From: Lichenostomus cassidix | Taxonomy: Eukaryota > Chordata > Aves > Passeriformes > Meliphagidae | Length of the DNA stretch: 64,000 nucleotides | Direction of reading: 5' to 3' | Assembly: GCA_008360975.2 (NCBI GenBank) | Contig: CM039211.1 | Location: 50,218,077-50,282,076 of the forward strand | Part shown: in pieces, positions 48,201-50,935 of the stretch | How positions within the stretch are numbered: position 1 is the first letter of the stretch | Layout: every line of letters begins with the position of its first letter | Notes under the pieces: generated by a model | Databases searched by the model: none | Told to the model about the DNA's origin: nothing | The model's input: only the letters and a program-made list of their open reading frames with translations | Made by a program: the position numbers and the translations under genes

Positions 48201-48643
48201 TCAATTCTGACCTCACTTATGTCCTTCCATTATTGTGTGTCTGTTAATAAAGTATGGATATACATTTTTTTATCATTATTACTTGAACAGATTTCACTAA
48301 ACTTGGGTAAGATACCTCTCACCAGGCTGTAGTATAGTTTGTTCTAGAGTAGTGTTTTCCTTTGTAGACAGATGCAGCAAACTAGAAAGTGGTGCTAATA
48401 AAAAAGTCAGAGTTTGCTCTTTCTGATGGCATGGCCATGGCAGAAAATGCATTGTCACATGTGCTTGTCTTGTGTGTTACAGATCTGAACGCATCAAAGA
48501 CCCAGGGTACCCAAGCAAGCATTCCAAACCAGGGATCCATGCAGTCACCACAGCCAGATGAGCTGCTGCTGAACCACCAGCCTGAGAGCCTGCAGGATGC
48601 AGGAAGTGGAGCCAGAGTAGAGGAGGAGATTGTTTACCTGTGA
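60..48643 (+). CDS. ARHGEF28: ARHGEF28, 3' part of gene (25 exons, e1-e25)
   Basis: This is the 3' part of a Rho guanine nucleotide exchange factor. The family catalyses GDP-to-GTP exchange on RhoA; ARHGEF28 (p190RhoGEF/RGNEF) is known to act at focal adhesions with FAK and to bind microtubules and neurofilament-L mRNA. I assembled 25 exons with GT-AG junctions and consistent phases, except the donor of e24. Counting residues from position 61, a C1 finger lies at 155-201, the DH domain at about 352-540, the PH domain at about 560-690, and a coiled coil at about 917-1030. The DH motifs ELMQTE and [10 protein letters not shown] are intact, and the PH-terminal Trp is present. ARHGEF28 is favoured over AKAP13, ARHGEF18 and ARHGEF2 by the e23-e25 tail, including the segment [11 protein letters not shown] and the terminal IVYL, and by DH/PH wording as I remember the family. 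The N-terminal exons and promoter are outside the window. Confidence 0.95.
205..1499 (+). other. intron 1
   Basis: AT-rich intron sequence. I see no recognisable repeat or RNA gene. Confidence 0.8.
1500..1611 (+). CDS. ARHGEF28: ARHGEF28 e2: basic Ser-rich linker
   Basis: The acceptor is ttcttgtag and the donor AG|gtcagt. The exon is phase 0 at the start and phase 1 at the end. It reads [14 protein letters not shown] then [15 protein letters not shown], a basic serine-rich segment resembling a phosphorylation or 14-3-3-type region; that role is an inference. It overlaps the start of a spurious ATG ORF in another frame. Confidence 0.88.
2408..2528 (+). mobile_element. CR1 LINE 3' fragment (+)
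   Basis: Plus-strand CR1 3' end. The text GGAAGTGTTCAAGGCCAGAC, then GAGCAACCTCATCTAGTGGG, then a CCATGGCAGGGGGGTTAGA stretch matches the known bird CR1 terminus. It is severely 5' truncated and abuts a minus-strand copy. Confidence 0.85.
2529..3872 (-). mobile_element. CR1 LINE, 5'-truncated (-), RT C-terminal region
   Basis: Minus-strand CR1 of about 1.3 kb whose 3' end lies at 2,529. The minus strand between 3,240 and 2,794 still reads as the C-terminal part of the CR1 ORF2 protein, with EKDLGVLV and then [14 protein letters not shown], a hallmark of this family. It begins within the RT region and carries substitutions and stops, so it is inactive. Confidence 0.9.
3873..3932 (+). mobile_element. 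CR1 3' terminal scrap (+)
   Basis: About 60 bases matching the extreme CR1 3' end: AATCTTTGAGATCCTTTCCA then AACTCTGTGATTCTTTG. It adjoins the truncated 5' edge of the preceding minus-strand copy. Confidence 0.8.
5505..5556 (+). repeat. 18-bp minisatellite, about 3 copies
   Basis: Unit TTAGTCTTGGTCTTTGAC occurs exactly at 5,521-5,538 and 5,539-5,556, with an imperfect 16-base copy at 5,505-5,520. Confidence 0.95.
6174..6230 (+). repeat. direct repeat with perfect hairpin upstream of e3
   Basis: A 23-base unit beginning AAGCTTATGTCTTGGTGG occurs exactly at 6,174-6,196 and 6,208-6,230. The arm TTGGTGGAGGTT (6,185-6,196) is followed after one G by its reverse complement AACCTCCACCAA (6,198-6,209), which predicts a tight 12-bp stem. 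Confidence 0.95.
6288..6327 (+). CDS. ARHGEF28: ARHGEF28 e3: 40-nt small exon
   Basis: The acceptor is gtcttgcag and the donor AG|gtacgg. Phases 1 to 2 link e2 and e4 exactly. It encodes the residues around [14 protein letters not shown]. Its length is not a multiple of three, so skipping it would shift the frame. A strong hairpin ends 58 bases before the exon. Confidence 0.88.
6328..6860 (+). other. intron 3
   Basis: About 530 bases with nothing recognisable apart from splice signals. Confidence 0.8.
6861..6984 (+). CDS. ARHGEF28: ARHGEF28 e4: pre-zinc-finger linker
   Basis: The acceptor is tctgttttag and the donor AAG|gtaatt. It starts in phase 2 and ends on a codon boundary. It reads [20 protein letters not shown] then [19 protein letters not shown]. 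The motif [11 protein letters not shown] just before the C1 domain is characteristic of the ARHGEF28/AKAP13/ARHGEF2 group. Confidence 0.93.
6985..8365 (+). other. intron 4
   Basis: AT-rich intron. A short imperfect duplication of CCCTCCTGTGCCCCA lies near 7,655 and 7,684, and a T-rich tract with TTTG repeats near 8,310-8,340 serves as the polypyrimidine tract. Confidence 0.8.
8366..8498 (+). CDS. ARHGEF28: ARHGEF28 e5: first half of C1 zinc finger
   Basis: I placed the start at 8,366 because AG at 8,364-8,365 is the first AG after a long AG-free T-rich tract, and phase 0 is required. The 12 bases before the junction are purine-rich, so the acceptor is weak. It encodes a lysine-rich stretch, then [20 protein letters not shown], then LGKESLQCA. 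It supplies the zinc ligands His155, Cys168, Cys171 and Cys183. The donor is gtaagt. Confidence 0.9.
8499..8881 (+). other. intron 5
   Basis: A 383-base intron with no repeat recognised. Confidence 0.8.
8882..8937 (+). CDS. ARHGEF28: ARHGEF28 e6: second half of C1 zinc finger
   Basis: The acceptor is ctttcag and the donor AAG|gtaacc. It reads [19 protein letters not shown] and supplies Cys186, His191, Cys194 and Cys201. With e5 the spacing is H-x12-C-x2-C-x11-C-x2-C-x4-H-x2-C-x6-C, complete in ligands but tighter than the usual C-x13/14-C and C-x7. This suggests an atypical C1 domain that may not bind diacylglycerol; the last point is an inference. Confidence 0.93.
8938..10169 (+). other. 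intron 6
   Basis: A 1.2-kb intron with no recognisable element. Confidence 0.8.
10170..10221 (+). CDS. ARHGEF28: ARHGEF28 e7: post-C1 basic linker
   Basis: The acceptor is ttttttcag and the donor gtaagt; phase 0 to 1. It reads [17 protein letters not shown], the basic segment that directly follows the zinc finger in this family. Confidence 0.9.
10222..10764 (+). other. intron 7
   Basis: A 543-base intron with nothing recognised. Confidence 0.8.
10765..10912 (+). CDS. ARHGEF28: ARHGEF28 e8: Ser/Pro linker
   Basis: The acceptor is cctcacag and the donor AG|gtagag; phase 1 to 2. It reads [14 protein letters not shown], then [15 protein letters not shown], then [12 protein letters not shown]. 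It is a serine-rich disordered linker between the C1 and DH domains. Two ATG ORFs overlap here; only the one containing this reading is real. Confidence 0.9.
11016..11137 (+). CDS. ARHGEF28: ARHGEF28 e9: Ser-rich linker
   Basis: The acceptor is tgctgtag and the donor AAG|gtgaga; phase 2 to 1. It reads [19 protein letters not shown] and then [18 protein letters not shown] short 103-base intron separates it from e8. Confidence 0.9.
11138..12020 (+). other. intron 9
   Basis: An AT-rich intron of 0.9 kb with no repeat recognised. Confidence 0.8.
12021..12161 (+). CDS. ARHGEF28: ARHGEF28 e10: DH domain lead-in
   Basis: The acceptor is tgtcatag and the donor TTG|gtcagt; phase 1 to 1. It reads [20 protein letters not shown], then SWSLVVD, then [13 protein letters not shown]. 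The [10 protein letters not shown] and KRQDVIF segments are the conserved approach to the DH domain in the ARHGEF2/18/28/AKAP13 subfamily. Confidence 0.95.
12162..12622 (+). other. intron 10
   Basis: A 461-base intron carrying a small CR1 fragment at about 12,366-12,445. Confidence 0.8.
12366..12445 (-). mobile_element. CR1-like 3' fragment (-)
   Basis: CACAGAATGGTTGAGATTGG then AAGGGACCTC resembles the reverse complement of a CR1 3' end, with a degenerate continuation. The right limit is uncertain. Confidence 0.7.
12623..12873 (+). CDS. ARHGEF28: ARHGEF28 e11: DH domain, N-terminal helices
   Basis: The acceptor is cctactgcag and the donor CAG|gtagag; phase 1 to 0. It encodes [20 protein letters not shown], then [20 protein letters not shown], then [15 protein letters not shown]. 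It supplies DH conserved region 1. The first Glu of ELMQTE (residue 358) matches the family glutamate that contacts GTPase switch I, and its codon is split between e10 and e11. Confidence 0.97.
12874..13785 (+). other. intron 11
   Basis: A 0.9-kb intron with no element recognised. Confidence 0.8.
13786..13908 (+). CDS. ARHGEF28: ARHGEF28 e12: DH domain, middle
   Basis: The acceptor is atttcttcag and the donor AAA|gtaagt; phase 0 to 0, 41 codons. It reads [20 protein letters not shown] and then [17 protein letters not shown], the central DH helices. Confidence 0.97.
13909..14299 (+). other. intron 12
   Basis: A 391-base intron with nothing recognised. Confidence 0.8.
14300..14417 (+). CDS. 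ARHGEF28: ARHGEF28 e13: DH domain, catalytic helix
   Basis: The acceptor is tctgtgcag and the donor AAG|gtgaat; phase 0 to 1. It reads [20 protein letters not shown] and then [19 protein letters not shown]. The [10 protein letters not shown] segment (residues 503-512) is the most conserved DH helix and lines the GTPase-binding face. No key residue appears to be lost. Confidence 0.98.
14418..15303 (+). other. intron 13
   Basis: A 0.9-kb AT-rich intron with no element recognised. Confidence 0.8.
15304..15558 (+). CDS. ARHGEF28: ARHGEF28 e14: DH end and PH start
   Basis: The acceptor is tttcatacag and the donor AAG|gtattt; phase 1 to 1. It encodes the last DH helix ([20 protein letters not shown]), a linker ([20 protein letters not shown]) and the first PH strand ([17 protein letters not shown]). 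The DH-PH junction therefore falls inside one 255-nt exon. There is no stop or plausible intron within it. Confidence 0.97.
15559..16444 (+). other. intron 14
   Basis: A 0.9-kb intron. About 15,592-15,830 contains a minus-strand coding-like segment with two AATAAA-type hexamers (see findings). The rest shows nothing. Confidence 0.75.
16445..16521 (+). CDS. ARHGEF28: ARHGEF28 e15: PH domain
   Basis: The acceptor is ttattttaag and the donor GTT|gtgagt; phase 1 to 0. It reads [20 protein letters not shown] and then YIFAAV, the PH beta strands conserved across this subfamily ([16 protein letters not shown]). Confidence 0.97.
16522..17182 (+). other. intron 15
   Basis: A 0.66-kb, very AT-rich intron with nothing recognised. 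Confidence 0.8.
17183..17361 (+). CDS. ARHGEF28: ARHGEF28 e16: PH domain, C-terminal half
   Basis: The acceptor is tttcctccag and the donor AG|gtagtg; phase 0 to 2. It reads [20 protein letters not shown], then [20 protein letters not shown], then [17 protein letters not shown]. Trp682 (codon 17,330-17,332) is the near-invariant Trp of the PH C-terminal helix. Confidence 0.97.
17362..18005 (+). other. intron 16
   Basis: A 0.64-kb intron. ORFs starting near 17,365 and 17,597 are read-through shadows with no family similarity. Confidence 0.8.
18006..18100 (+). CDS. ARHGEF28: ARHGEF28 e17: acidic post-PH helix
   Basis: The acceptor is ctttgaag and the donor CAAG|gtgtgg; phase 2 to 1. It reads [20 protein letters not shown] and then [12 protein letters not shown]. 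The SCPEEE motif after the PH domain is shared with ARHGEF18. The purine-rich acceptor is rather weak. Confidence 0.93.
18101..18986 (+). other. intron 17
   Basis: A 0.9-kb intron with no element recognised. Confidence 0.8.
18987..19169 (+). CDS. ARHGEF28: ARHGEF28 e18: post-PH helical segment
   Basis: The acceptor is ggttgacag and the donor AAG|gtaagt; phase 1 to 1. It reads [20 protein letters not shown], then [20 protein letters not shown], then [15 protein letters not shown]. The frame stays open past the donor into the intron, so the longer ATG ORF overstates the exon. Confidence 0.95.
19170..21735 (+). other. intron 18
   Basis: A 2.6-kb intron. More than half is an old CR1-related LINE copy (20,195-21,668). 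The first kilobase shows nothing recognised. Confidence 0.85.
20195..21668 (+). mobile_element. degenerate CR1-type LINE (+), RT region to 3' end
   Basis: Plus-strand LINE remnant of about 1.5 kb. Broken frames still read as the start of a CR1 RT domain ([13 protein letters not shown], then [15 protein letters not shown]) near 20,245-20,375. The 3' terminus with ATTATTCCATGGTTCTATG ends near 21,668. Many stops and small indels make it older than the intron-23 copies. Confidence 0.82.
21736..21867 (+). CDS. ARHGEF28: ARHGEF28 e19: low-complexity segment
   Basis: The acceptor is tctctttag and the donor GTG|gtgagt; phase 1 to 1, 132 nt. It reads [20 protein letters not shown] and then [20 protein letters not shown]. 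It is predicted to be disordered and is poorly conserved. As a symmetric exon it could be skipped in frame. Confidence 0.88.
21868..22496 (+). other. intron 19
   Basis: A 0.63-kb intron with nothing recognised. Confidence 0.8.
22497..22582 (+). CDS. ARHGEF28: ARHGEF28 e20: acidic segment
   Basis: The acceptor is atttgttag and the donor AAG|gtactg; phase 1 to 0. It reads [20 protein letters not shown] and then MAGASLEDK, a strongly acidic low-complexity stretch. Confidence 0.87.
22583..25912 (+). other. intron 20
   Basis: A 3.3-kb intron. It contains poly(A) runs near 23,055 and 25,145 and a moderately GC-rich stretch (about 23,700-24,600). I could not assign any repeat family or gene. The 128-codon ORF at 23,648 has no recognisable domain. 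Confidence 0.75.
25913..25951 (+). CDS. ARHGEF28: ARHGEF28 e21: 39-nt cassette-like exon
   Basis: The acceptor is gtttattttag and the donor GAG|gtgagt; phase 0 to 0, exactly 13 codons, [13 protein letters not shown]. Its small symmetric form makes in-frame skipping possible. An intron of only 89 bases separates it from e22. Confidence 0.85.
26041..26088 (+). CDS. ARHGEF28: ARHGEF28 e22: start of coiled-coil region
   Basis: The acceptor is ttattttctag and the donor CAG|gtgact; phase 0 to 0, 16 codons, [16 protein letters not shown]. This amphipathic helix precedes the coiled coil in the ARHGEF28/18/AKAP13 family. It was too short to show as an ORF. Confidence 0.93.
26089..27853 (+). other. 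intron 22
   Basis: A 1.8-kb intron with no repeat or RNA gene recognised. Confidence 0.8.
27854..28333 (+). CDS. ARHGEF28: ARHGEF28 e23: coiled-coil exon
   Basis: The acceptor is cggtatctag and the donor GAG|gtgtgt; phase 0 to 0, 160 codons. It reads [20 protein letters not shown], then a Gln/Glu/Arg-rich coiled coil ([20 protein letters not shown] and [14 protein letters not shown]), then [16 protein letters not shown] ended it at GAG because the frame meets a stop 21 bases beyond the donor, while e24 continues the family sequence. It is much richer in GC than the other exons, especially in its middle. Confidence 0.95.
28480..28931 (+). mobile_element. CR1 LINE 3' fragment (+), internally deleted
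   Basis: Plus-strand CR1 3' end including GGAACAGGCTGCCCAGGGGG and AAGGCTGGACTCAATGATCT, ending with the microsatellite-like TTCTGTGATTCTGTGA. It is 5' truncated. The text jumps near 28,600-28,620, which suggests an internal deletion. Confidence 0.88.
28932..29568 (+). mobile_element. CR1 LINE 3' fragment (+)
   Basis: A second plus-strand CR1 abuts the tail of the preceding one. It begins AAAGCACCTGGGGGTCCTGG and includes CTGTTCAGCCTGGAGAAGAA and CACAGGTTGCCCAGGGAAGT. It ends with TCCTTTCCAACCTCAACCAT followed by TCTATGATT. Confidence 0.9.
31480..31544 (+). mobile_element. CR1 3' tail next to e24 acceptor (+)
   Basis: A fragment of about 65 bases with AGTTGGACTTCATGATTCTT and GAGTCCCTTCCAACTTGA, ending in ATTCTGTGATTCTATGATTC. 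It stops about 70 bases before e24, so it lies close to the branch-point zone. Confidence 0.85.
31616..31924 (+). CDS. ARHGEF28: ARHGEF28 e24: penultimate exon, running into TAG
   Basis: The acceptor, a T-rich tract ending ctgcag, is excellent. The frame (phase 0) reads [20 protein letters not shown], then [20 protein letters not shown], then [11 protein letters not shown] and stops at TAG (31,922-31,924). The homologous protein, as I recall it, continues at the Asp codon (31,916) into the terminal exon. Here the expected donor after 31,916 reads ATAATT, not GTAATT. I see no canonical AATAAA within about 2 kb downstream that would support a real 3' end here. Confidence 0.88.
   Translation: MMGHNQLGSLHGENAFYFNDAVVCVALSSPNRSDCSIMYENDVYGMNISNSDVARTSENQVDLKMDTPCQPTLTSALWKSTSPYQQMSFSCKSNKDSFNYDN
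35724..36297 (+). mobile_element. ERVL-type solo LTR (+)
   Basis: It begins TGTGCTGGTTTCAGCTGATG and ends GGCTGGGATAAACCACCA, the typical termini of a common class III (ERVL-type) avian LTR as I remember it. The internal text CACAGCCAGGACAGGTGACC and TCTTTGTCTCAGCCCATGAG also fits. No internal retroviral region flanks it, so it is a solo LTR. The expected TATA region is degenerate (GTGTAAAGTGGGG), which points to an old copy. I could not define a clean target-site duplication. Confidence 0.82.
37886..37904 (+). repeat. G-run (9G-C-6G-C-2G)
   Basis: Nine Gs, C, six Gs, C, two Gs in otherwise AT-rich intron sequence. It is a candidate for quadruplex formation and for sequencing or length error. 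Confidence 0.9.
43459..43505 (+). mobile_element. possible CR1 3' scrap (+)
   Basis: GGCCTTCTAAGATCCGTTCC, then AATTGAATTATAGTGTGATGC, resembles the last 45 bases of CR1 with several substitutions. Confidence 0.6.
43686..43719 (+). repeat. 17-bp G-rich minisatellite, 2 copies
   Basis: Unit GGGGTGAAGGGGGTGAA occurs exactly at 43,686-43,702 and 43,703-43,719, with a partial continuation. Confidence 0.93.
47958..48012 (+). repeat. tandem duplication, 30-bp period
   Basis: A 25-base unit beginning TAGAGTAGGTAGTTTGTGCA occurs at 47,958-47,982 and 47,988-48,012, exact over the unit. Confidence 0.93.
48483..48643 (+). CDS. ARHGEF28: ARHGEF28 e25: terminal coding exon
   Basis: The acceptor is tgtgtgttacag; it needs a phase-1 donor to complete the first codon as GAT (Asp). 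It reads [20 protein letters not shown], then [20 protein letters not shown] and ends VEEEIVYL with TGA. The IVYL ending agrees with my recollection of the ARHGEF28 C-terminus, and the exon is still open in frame. The ORF extends upstream to an ATG at 48,389, but that part is intron. Confidence 0.88.
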
Positions 48644-49570
48644 TGACTTGTTTTCTAATCTCAGTAGCACTTTGAAAAGATAACCTTGTTTGCTCTTCTA
48701 AATCTCTGTAGATGTTCTCTGTATGACCATCTGGCTTTAAGGGTAGTATTTAATATTCAGTGCAAAATTTCCCCCATGATAATTATAGCAAGTAAGTTAT
48801 TTTGAAGCCTTTGTTGTATGATCTTTAATTTATGACATGATTAAAAATGCTTTGCGAGATGCAATGAGTAGCAGGGGAGACATAACATTTTGAAATCATA
48901 AAGATGCCACCAAGAGCTGTGAAAGCTAGAGTTGATTTTCTCCAGTCCTCTTTTTACAAGAATGAGCTAAGAGAGATGGGCCTGCTACTTGAGATTTCAG
49001 AGTGTGTGTCAGTAACCTTCTAACAGTTGTGATATAACATGAGAAGACAGTAATGTAAGAATGTTGGCTATAGTCTTTGCTGAAATGTGCTATATACCCT
49101 TAGCTGTTAGGTCATTTTCCTTATCTTCTAGCTCAGGAACTGCTCAGAAGGGGATGTTTTTTATGATCTGAGCATAATTGCATAATTGTGTTTTTTCGTG
49201 TCCCAAAGCCTATCAACATTTTGGTACTACTGCCAGTTTCTGTGCAGAGATGCACTAAATCAATTTGTTATTGTATTATATCTGTACCTAATTTCAGTAA
49301 GTGTCCTTACACATTAAAATTTACCAGATGAAACCATCTCACTGGTCAAAAGAAAAGAAAGGGGGAAAATAGTAGGCTTCAGTTAACTGAACCCTTCTGC
49401 AACTCCACTGCTTTCCCCTGTAGTCAGATAGCTTTCTGCATTCAGGTCCATGGGATTCTCTGCATGTTAGGCAGTAAGAAATGAGGACCTGTTTTGTCAC
49501 TTTTTGTCTTTCTGAAAAATCTGTACACTTCTGTCAAACTGAATAAATGTTCTGTGCATTTCTGCAAGAC
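48644..49570 (+). other. ARHGEF28: ARHGEF28 3' UTR
   Basis: About 920 bases follow the TGA without any long ORF, ending shortly after the AATAAA at 49,542. An ATTAAA at 49,313-49,318 could give a shorter form. The exact cleavage site is inferred. Confidence 0.75.
49542..49547 (+). terminator. polyadenylation signal AATAAA
   Basis: Canonical AATAAA about 900 bases after the stop. CTGTGCATTTCTG and a T-rich TGTAACTTTGATTC stretch follow, which suits cleavage near 49,560-49,570. Confidence 0.75.
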
Positions 49571-50298
49571 TGTAACTTTGATTCATTGTCAGATTCTCCA
49601 AAGAAACAAGAAAATAGGAGGAGGAAAAAAAATCTCCAGGCCTTGTTTGCACTGAACTCTGCTGCAGGTGTGTATTCTTGGTCCAGTGTAGCCAAAGCTG
49701 TTCTCTGTGCATCTTAGCTGGCAAAACCAAGGATGTGTGTATTGCTGCTTAGCACGCCTGATGGGATTGGCAGAGGTGCAGCAGGAATGCAGCTGCACAG
49801 CTCCTGAATCAGGGCTGCCTCACATCTGCCCAGCTCACGGGGCAGAGGGGCGCAGGATTGCACCCACCCTTTTGTTTGGGTAAGCTCCAGGCGTCAACCG
49901 TTTCCATTTCACCCTGAGCCTGGAGTTGTGCGACATCTTTCACAGGGTCCAGAGTTTTAGTCTCGGATGTTTGTCAGCATGGGTTCTCTGATGAAAGGGA
50001 AGCAAAGGAAGATTGTCTTCCAAGGGCTGGTGTGCCATGGGGAATTCTCTACAGCAGAGCTTTCTGAGCTGCATCTTACTGGACTACCAGAGTAGTTGTT
50101 CAGTTGGTATCTTGGGCAAACAACTGAGCACCTGACTTGATGAGCAGGACATGATTCTCATCTGTACTAACTGGTGCGCAGATGTCATCAGGGAAAGAGT
50201 GGGCCTGCAGATGTGGTTTCTAGTGTCTATGTCCATCCTTCAAGACTCCTGCTAACCTGACAGCACTTTTAAAATATGTCTCTTTATAAGAGAAAAAA
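49571..50298. other. intergenic
   Basis: Unique-looking sequence between the gene end and the LTR; nothing recognised. Confidence 0.75.
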
Positions 50299-50935
50299 TG
50301 TTGCGGTTTAGAGGATGTTGCAGCAGACTTTACCCTAGAGCTTCTCTACCCAGCCCGGTTCAGCGCCTCAGAGCTCCAAACCCTCTGTCCCAGGGCTGGA
50401 CACTGCGCTCTCACCGGCCAGGGAGCCATAAGGCTAGCTCTGGTTCGTCTGCTTCCACAACCGGCGATGATAAAGGAGGCGAGGAGGGTCTATGCATTGT
50501 GTCCATGGAAGATGTTTATTCGCATGGTGCAGCAGAGGCCAACGACCTCCCCGAGGCAGAGATGCCTCGAGGGCGAAGGCCTCACATGCACAAACACACA
50601 TGGAGCATAGACATGTGCTATATAGACACACGTGGAGCATAGACAGCAAGATGGCAGAGGGTGAGGGGTTTTATAGGGAAACAGAGAGGGGCAGGGACAG
50701 CACACAGGCCCAGTGACCTCTGGGTACAGGGGAGGTACAGGGGCGGAGTTAGGAGTACAGGAACCAATAGGGGAAACCCGAGGGAGTGGCCAGGGCCACG
50801 TGGGGTTAGGGTACAGGAACCAATAGGGCAAACTGGGGGCGTGGCTAGGACTGTGTGGAGTAGGGAAGGCAGGACAATAGGTGACAAGGACAGTCGTTAA
50901 GAAAGGGGTGTGGGGAACTTGCAGCTATTATCACA
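50299..50935 (-). mobile_element. retroviral solo LTR (-), well preserved
   Basis: A 637-base minus-strand LTR. Read on the minus strand it starts TGTGATAATAGCTGCAAG and ends CTAAACCGCAACA, so it has TG...CA ends. In order it holds two CCTATTGGTTCCTGTAC repeats (inverted CCAAT boxes; plus 50,755-50,772 and 50,811-50,828), TATAAAA (plus 50,669-50,675) and AATAAA (plus 50,515-50,520), which define U3-R-U5. No internal viral genes adjoin, so it is a solo LTR. The family is not certain; its length and layout resemble an avian ERVK or alpharetrovirus-like group. The flanks are A-rich and a clean duplication is not clear. Confidence 0.85.

Larger units (their letters stand above)
31925..48482 (+). 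other. last intron (16.6 kb)
   Basis: This long intron joins e24 to the terminal exon if splicing occurs. It holds an ERVL-like solo LTR (35,724-36,297), a G-run at 37,886-37,904, a small CR1 scrap near 43,459-43,505, a G-rich minisatellite at 43,686-43,719 and a 30-bp-period duplication at 47,958-48,012. GC-richer stretches at about 40,930-41,260 and 45,000-46,100 carry overlapping ORFs on both strands with no recognisable domain. The remainder shows nothing recognised. Confidence 0.8.

Noticed and set aside
48389..48482. ATG-initiated extension upstream of the terminal exon
   Set aside because: A clear acceptor (gtgttacag) precedes 48,483, and the protein similarity starts there; the upstream codons are intron.
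31916..48482. U12-type AT-AC intron as the explanation for the AT at the e24 donor
   Set aside because: The bases ATAATTAG do not match the ATATCCTT consensus, the acceptor ends in AG, and no TCCTTAAC-like branch site is visible near 48,460.
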